A DNA stretch of 64,000 nucleotides from assembly GCF_964355755.1 (NCBI RefSeq), contig NC_092672.1, forward strand, positions 38,496,501 to 38,560,500, written 5' to 3'. Every line of letters starts with the position of its first letter. Within the stretch, counting starts at the first letter, position 1. The notes below the pieces were generated by a model. That model was not told where the DNA came from. It saw only the letters and a list, made by a program, of their open reading frames with translations, and ran no database searches. A program made the translations under genes and the position numbers. Of the stretch, positions 58,431 to 64,000 are shown piece by piece. This DNA comes from Antedon mediterranea. Its lineage: Eukaryota > Echinodermata > Crinoidea > Comatulida > Antedonidae.

Positions 58431-59395
58431 GATTTATGTAGTCAACTAAACTAAAATTAGCACCCTGGGAATTACTTCCGAAGGAGAAACTTATCACAAA
58501 ATGAAGAAACCCAATTTGTGTTTTGTATGTAACATTAGGGTTGAGGGATGGGAAAGCGGATAGGTACAAAGAGGAACACTTTTTAAATATATTCTTTATC
58601 CACTCAGTAACAAAATATTTTGTTCATGTTTTATAGGCCTGTAAATAATATACCTCTCTAAATACAGTAAAACATGCGATTAATACTTTGTTAAAACTGT
58701 CACTGTCATAATCGATTGAAATATTAAAATACATGTAACGATACACCACTACAACGTTTATATTTTTGGTAATTATTAATTAATACAAACGTTGAGAGGT
58801 AAATGTCAGTATAAAGTTTATTTGTATATAATAATGTGTTTATATATCTAACAGTGAAGCCTAACCACAATCTCCGTAATAAAGTTTATTTGTGTATATT
58901 TTTATACAGTACGAACATTCACAGTAAGAAATGTTCGATTCAAATGAGGACCAAAAATAGTTAATAGGTATTTACAGTATTGTCAAAGTATTGCAAGTTT
59001 ATTCTCAAAGGGCCCATATATTTACAGTACCTACCGTATGTGTTAAACCAAGGGCTCATAAATTTACCTACTTGTGTAAAACCAAACTTTGGCAGACTGA
59101 GAGATTGGGATGTTCCATTCATCGCAAATCAATACATTTGTATAATCGTATATTAAATCTATCAAAATAGTATTTTTTAAAGAAAATCGGCCTGTCTTCA
59201 ACATTATGATGCTGTACTCTAGCTCTTCAACCGGTTTTCAGCTATTAAAAACAATTATCGTAGGAGGAGATAGGAAAATGCGAAGCCTCCTCGCATTATT
59301 GTGGCGGGTATTTTTCAAGATGGACATCCATTAGACAGTGTATACCACGATTTGAAAACACCCCTATTTGGGGCAAATCGTTGAACCTAAATTCG
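58431..59395. other. AT-rich intergenic DNA, no gene seen
   Basis: No gene supported. A short T-rich motif, AAGTTTATTTGT.TATAT, occurs twice (58813 and 58882). Confidence 0.45.
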
Positions 59396-59402
59396 TTTTA
59401 AT

Positions 59403-59945
59403 CGGAGGTCTACACTTGTGCAGCAGGGAATGTTCATTCAAGGAGGTCTACACTTGTGCAGCAGGGGATGTTCATTCAAGGAGGTCTACACTTGTGCAGC
59501 AGGGGATGTTCATTCAAGGAGGTCTACACTTGTGCAGCAGGGGATGTTCATACAAGGAGGTCTACACTTGTGCAGCAGGGGATGTTCATTCAAGGAGGTC
59601 TACACTTGTGCAGCAGGGGATGTTCATTCAAGGAGGTCTACACTTGTGCAGCAGGGGATGTTCATACAAGGAGGTCTACACTTGTGCAGCAGGGGATGTT
59701 CATTCAAGGAGGTCTACACTTGTGCAGCAGGGGATGTTCATTCAAGGAGGTCTACACTTGTGCAGCAGGGGATGTTCATTCAAGGAGGTCTACACTTGTG
59801 CTGCAGCAGGGGATGTTCATTCAAGGAGGTCTACACTTGTGCAGCAGGGGATGTTCATACAAGGAGGTCTACACTTGTGCTGCAGCAGGGGATGTTCATT
59901 CAAGGAGGTCTACACTTGTGCTGCAGCAGGGGATGTTCATTCATT
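59403..59945. repeat. 38-bp minisatellite, about 14 copies
   Basis: The unit is AGGAGGTCTACACTTGTGCA then GCAGGGGATGTTCATTCA. Some right-hand units carry an extra GCT (41 bp). All three plus frames are open across the array because the 38-bp period contains no stop in any phase, giving spurious frames up to 195 codons. Confidence 0.97.
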
Positions 59946-60585
59946 TATTCAATAGTATGTAGGCCACTGGCCCAAGTACAATAATAGATAACAATACATA
60001 TCATTAAATTATTTAAGTATGTTAGTCCACCAGCATTTTTGTCTGAAAAAAATAGTGATCTCAAGTATTATAAGTATGAAACAAAACTTGTGTCAAAGAA
60101 ATATCTTTTTAATAATTTCGGTCTAGAACCTAGACTATGTATGGAAAGCCAAACCCGCCAAAAATACATAATACATACCATCTTTTTAATAATTTCGGTC
60201 TAGAACCTAGACTATGGTATACAGAAGTGTACCTGGTGTGTCCACATTTAAAGTGGAGGTATCCTGAGGTTTGTTGAGACGGTGTTGTGTTGTTGAAACT
60301 AGGCTGGTTGGAAGGCCTTAAAATAAGGTTTAGGATGATGGGTGTTCATGCCCATCTTTTCACAGAAAAATTACATTCTTATGTTTTATTTTTTATTTTA
60401 TTCATTTCGGCAATAAACATAAAATAATAATTACAAAAAAAACATAGAAAATATAGGAAATATGTAGTAGGAATTATTATCAAATTTTGTTTTATATTAA
60501 TAAATATCACAAAAATTTCCCATAAAAAAATTTCTGTTTACATAATTATTTTGTTGCATGAAGCAAGCTTAAGAATGACACAAGA
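59946..60585. other. Intergenic DNA with a duplicated CGGTCTAGAACCTAGACTAT motif
   Basis: TTTTTAATAATTTCGGTCTA and GAACCTAGACTATG occur at about 60106 and 60184, and a relative occurs at about 45045. The remainder is AT-rich; 60390-60440 resembles a retroelement tail. No gene. Confidence 0.45.
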
Positions 60586-60591
60586 TTTATT
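60586..60591 (-). terminator. Polyadenylation signal of the rhodanese gene
   Basis: AATAAA on the minus strand, only about 10 nt after the TGA stop at 60602-60600. The 3' UTR would be very short. Confidence 0.6.
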
Positions 60592-60599
60592 GAAAGTGA

Positions 60600-62809
60600 T
60601 CAGTGTCTTATTTCCTTGAACAGCAGTTTACCCCACACAGGACTAAATGGATGTACCATCACAGTAATTTCGTCCTGGTCATCCACCATTGGTCGTTTTT
60701 CATTACCCCATTTAAAGATGCTTCCCTCCATATTGACAAACTCAAAGTGATCATCATCTGTAAAAGATTAACAACTACTATTGATTACATAAATATGGTT
60801 ATAGTAAGGTATTGCTGTGGTATGGTAGTGGTATGCACAAATTGTTTGCATGCGCGGGAATTTTTGACATGCGCAAAATGTCATGAATCGCGTAAAAAGT
60901 TGATTAGAATTTAATTTTGCGCACGTGTAACTTCTTGTAAAACATGCCATTTTTAGTGACCCTTTATAAGAATTAACTTTGTCAATAAAAAATTGCTTTT
61001 AGTTTTTTTCTTATGATCAATCATTAAAAATCATAAAATCACACACAAGTCAAGTTGCGCAACTATGACGTCTTTAAAAAATAGGAGGTGCACAACTTCA
61101 CGTAAATGTCCATATGTTGGCAAAGTTATGAAATGTTATGTTTACCCATTTTAGAGATATGTGATGCGTAAAAAAATTAGGAAGACAGAAGAATAATATA
61201 AAAGAGAAACAAGACAATTACAAGGAGTTATCCGCTGAATAAGAATAACTAATAAAGAAAAAAAAAGCAACAGGACGATTACAAGGAGTTATCCGCTGAA
61301 TGCGAATAACTAATAACTGAAAGTTATAAAGATATTTATGAATTTTATTAGAACTGACCTATGATTTATGAATTTTATTAGAACTGACCTATGATTTATG
61401 AATTTTATTAGAACTGACCTATGATTTATGAATTTTATTAGAACTGACCTATGATTTATGAATTTTATTAGAACTGACCTATGATTTATGAATTTTATTA
61501 GAACTGACCTATGATTTATGAATTTTATTAGAACTGACCTATGATTTTCTTTTTTTGGCTTTCAAGATAACGATTTATCAAGGCAGAAGAACGATAGCCT
61601 ACTGCGCAATACATCACAACTTTTACTTTTGCATCAACTGCGAATTCTAAAAACAAAAAAGTACTGTTAGTGTTATTTTTTTAATTCAAGGTCAACCATA
61701 AATTATAAATATTCAAAATGAAGTTCAAGTCAAGGTATTCAAACATTAGAACATATTTGAGACAAAAAGAATGAGAAAGAATATTTACTATTGTTGAATG
61801 CATGTTGTTGAAGAACCTTTTGTACTTCTCTCATGTCGATTGTGTCAGGATTAAGTTGAATAGCCCCAGGCAGGTGACTAACAACATACTCTTCTCGTGG
61901 TCGACAGTCCTAAAAAAAATTGTTGGCTATTGTTAAAGCTTAACACCTTAAAGCATAGTGTTCTTAGTTTTATATTAATATTCATCCTCAATTTAGGAAA
62001 TTCGGATTAGGTCCTCTACCCTTGGCATCCACAGTGCAGCACCTATCGCAAGTGACAGGGGTTGACATGATGGACCAGTACAATCACCGGGGTAACCCCA
62101 TACTCTTAGTCTTCCGAAAGATGCACTTGGTTCTTTAAAAAGCACACAAGCCACTATACTTCTTATCCGAAGAATCAATCAATCAATCAAAATTTATTTC
62201 CAAAATGGTGGCGTCACCAAAAAAGCAAAAGCTTTTGTCAGGGACGCCAAAACAAAACATTCAATAGCAAACAAAACAGAAATGGTACATTTTAATTAAA
62301 GTATAAATTAATACATTTTCAATTGCTAGAGGTAAATATATTAACAAAAACATGGCCGCTGAGTATTGTTTGATAAATAATATTTTGCAATCGTTTTGAA
62401 ACTATTTACATTTTGCATGTTTTGGAATGAAAGACTTGTTCTACTACCAGTTTGATAATAAGCGCCTTGAACCTGTGCCGATTGTTTATGGAACGAAAGA
62501 CTTGTTCTACCACCAGTTTGATAATAAGCGCCTTCAACCTGTGCCGATTGTTTGTCTATGGTTTGCTTTAACCGTTCAGTCAACTCGACCCGACCCGACA
62601 TCGTAATCAGTTTACTTACACAAATAAGAAAATCTTCTATTTCTGATCCTTGATGTTTTTTTTGCATCCATTTATAAACACCATTTGTTGAAATGATTGG
62701 TACGTCCTTGAATTTTTTGGCTACAGTATTAATAACCATACTCAGACCAAACGCAACAGGTTTGTCCGCAAATTCTTCACTGAATAATGATGCAATATTC
62801 GAATATTTT
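60600..62809 (-). CDS. Rhodanese-domain protein (5' end not resolved)
   Basis: Four exons on the minus strand: 62809-62620, 61909-61789, 61646-61539 and 60757-60600. All have GT-AG borders and agreeing phases, giving 191 residues to a TGA stop. The first of these begins in phase 2, so an upstream exon is missing; alternatively translation starts at the in-frame ATG at 62739. The rhodanese core is clear: FLICDCRPREEYVVSHLPGA, then the active-site loop CAVGYRSS with catalytic Cys. The end, NMEGSIFKWGNEKRP and VHPFSPVWGKLL, matches a family of small rhodanese-related proteins recalled from bacteria and eukaryotes. The expected role is sulfur or redox chemistry on a bound persulfide; the substrate is unknown. 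A minisatellite starts at the third exon's donor. Confidence 0.88.
61190..61330. repeat. ~60-bp direct duplication in a rhodanese intron
   Basis: ACAATTACAAGGAGTTATCC then GCTGAATAAGAATAACTAAT appears again as GACGATTACAAGGAGTTATC then GCTGAATGCGAATAACTAAT. Confidence 0.75.
61333..61545 (-). repeat. 30-bp minisatellite, 7 copies, repeating a splice donor
   Basis: The unit is TTATGAATTTTATTAGAACT followed by GACCTATGAT. On the minus strand each unit includes CATAG|GTCAGTTC, identical to the exon donor at 61539. The array therefore begins with the last bases of the rhodanese exon and runs into the intron. Confidence 0.95.
62424..62565. repeat. ~72-bp tandem duplication in a rhodanese intron
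   Basis: GAAAGACTTGTTCTACTACC and AGTTTGATAATAAGCGCCTT occur twice in a row. It makes an intronic read-through frame with duplicated SAQVxGAYYQTG peptides. Confidence 0.85.
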
Positions 62810-63115
62810 CTAAAAAAATCACATTTTATTAATAAATGAAAATGTTAATGTTTATAAATTTAAAATAAAAATCTTTATTATTTATAATACAGTAATAATA
62901 TTAATCTAGTCCTAGCCTAGTAGTAGTGGAGTCCGTAGTAGTTAGGCCTAGCCTAGGCTTAAGTAGTATTAGGCTAAGCGGTCACAGTGCATATCGGCCG
63001 CCAGTCATTTCGGCCGCCGATTATGGATCGCCCAAAATAATGAAACGCCAAAAAGGACAAAATATGTATTGTTCATTTCGGCCGCCAGAATCGTCAATAT
63101 TGTTAATGTATAGAA

Positions 63116-63438
63116 CGCCTTAATTGTCAAAAGGGTGTATACATGTGCCTATTGCCTGAATAGACGTGTGTATTCAAACAGCAGCAAGCAATCAACAAAA
63201 CGATCATACTTTTTAATTTGCATGGAGTTGCGCTATCAATATTTTACTTACTATCATTCGCCGGCTTCTTCCTGAGCCGTACAACAACTCCCCCACCCCC
63301 CACAATAACCACTGAAATAAAGTAAGTCGTGTAGTACTATTACTAATCCCTTCATAAGTCATAAATCGGCTGTGTGATTTACACACGTCTATTCAGGCGA
63401 TAGGCACATGTATACACCCTTTTTGACAATTAAGGCGT
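63116..63438. mobile_element. Foldback / inverted-repeat element with ~57-bp arms
   Basis: Left arm 63116-63172 (ACGCCTTAATTGTCAAAAGG, GTGTATACATGTGCCTATTG, CCTGAATAGACGTGTGTA) is repeated in inverse at 63380-63438 with a few mismatches. The arms are about 200 bp apart with unrelated sequence between. A MITE-like origin is likely; no TSD is clear. Confidence 0.75.
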
Positions 63439-63475
63439 GCCATACGTTATTAATGTTATGCGCGATTTGAACGAT

Positions 63476-63588
63476 TTGCGCAATTTGAAATTGCGCAAAA
63501 AAATCCTTGCGCAATTTGAATTGAAACATGTGTTTCAAATTGCGCAAGCAACGTATTAAATTGCGCAAGTAATCTGCAAATTGCGCAA
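63476..63588. repeat. Cluster of six TTGCGCAA palindromes
   Basis: Perfect TTGCGCAA at 63476, 63491, 63507, 63540, 63561 and 63581, most extended to AAATTGCGCAA. The spacing is irregular (14-33 bp), so it is not a simple tandem repeat. TTGCGCAA is the ideal C/EBP-type bZIP site. Confidence 0.8.
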
Positions 63589-64000
63589 GGTTTTTCGACA
63601 GATTGTGAAATCATGCACACCCATATTTTTATAGTAATTTCTAAGAATGATTCAAAATTAAAGATAAATATCGCATTTCCTTATTTTAGTAGTGCAAATA
63701 TTGTTATAAGTTAGCATACCGTCGAAGAACCGACGAAGGAAAACGAAGCGGTGGTGTTCCACCAGGCGGGCGCGGCGCGGGCGGCCGGCTATACTACTCT
63801 AGCCTAGCTAGGGTCTGGACTACTGATACTGACTAGGTTACATGGCCTAGCTTAAACTAATATTAAAAACTTAATTTTTACATTTATTTTGATTTATTTC
63901 AAGTTACAGTGATAATATTATTTAATTGTAATAATAAATGTTATGTATTTATTACACACATCTTCGCATTTATTATGTTTTATTTTGAGTTATTTAGTTT

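Larger units (their letters stand above)
62810..64000. promoter_or_regulatory. Upstream region of the rhodanese gene, GC-rich and inverted-repeat rich
   Basis: Holds three CGGCCGCC motifs (62995, 63011, 63079), a foldback element (63116-63438), six TTGCGCAA palindromes and a strongly GC-rich patch at 63750-63795. The missing first exon of the rhodanese gene is expected here, and the GC-rich patch is a plausible CpG-type promoter. No exon can be proven. Confidence 0.35.

Noticed and set aside
59368-59984. Three overlapping frames of 168-195 codons, Cys-rich
   Set aside because: All come from the 38-bp minisatellite, which lacks stops in every forward phase.
62341-62739. Minus-strand 132-codon frame with duplicated SAQVxGAYYQTG
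   Set aside because: Only its first part is exon; the GTAAGT donor at 62619 and phase-0 fit to the next exon show that the duplicated part is intronic read-through.

Overview
This is animal nuclear DNA: AT-rich, intron-containing, full of minisatellites, inverted-repeat transposons and LINE/SINE fragments, with no bacterial gene layout. A complement factor B gene (sushi + VWA + trypsin-like), small exons with GT-AG introns, and the many copies of the palindrome TAGGCCTA point to an invertebrate deuterostome. An echinoderm is my best guess; this is inference, not proven.

Three protein-coding genes can be assembled exon by exon with consistent splice phases. (1) A minus-strand gene at 35135-40764, ten exons, 432 residues: a multi-pass membrane protein whose C-terminal half resembles the bestrophin-like DUF4239 family. 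Its 34-nt fourth exon lies inside an 83-bp minisatellite of 11 copies, each carrying the exon and both splice sites. (2) A plus-strand gene at 44719-54996, fourteen exons, 878 residues: complement factor B/C2, with signal peptide, an unusual N-terminal EGF-like module, four CCP domains, a VWA domain with full MIDAS, and a serine protease domain with His/Asp/Ser and the factor-B-type Asp at position 226. A TATA box, an inverted CCAAT box and two perfect octamers lie upstream. (3) A minus-strand gene at 60600-62809 (5' end unresolved): a rhodanese-domain protein with active-site loop CAVGYRS. A 30-bp minisatellite starts at one of its splice donors.

Layout. 1-35 kb is essentially gene-free: AT-rich DNA with tandem arrays (2.7-4.3, 12.1-12.8, 14.2-14.9, 23.4-24.1, 26.4-26.9, 30.2-30.5, 32.6-32.9 kb), a Harbinger-like element inserted in the first array, a tRNA-derived SINE and several MITEs. 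35-42.6 kb holds the DUF4239 gene and five intronic or upstream arrays. 43.8-55.05 kb holds two palindromic MITEs, the factor B promoter and the factor B gene, whose introns contain two families of MITE, a SINE and a 1.9-kb antisense LINE flanked by a 15-bp target duplication. 55.05-58.4 kb is a second LINE copy abutting the factor B polyadenylation signal, then a 1.9-kb DNA transposon (15-bp perfect TIRs, 5-bp TSD) with a second, TA-flanked transposon nested inside. 59.4-59.9 kb is a 38-bp minisatellite. 60.6-64 kb is the rhodanese gene and a GC-rich, inverted-repeat-rich upstream region.

The three genes show no functional link. Factor B is the alternative-pathway convertase subunit of innate immunity; the other two are probably cellular proteins. 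The most unusual theme is that tandem arrays here coincide with splice sites or transposon ends.
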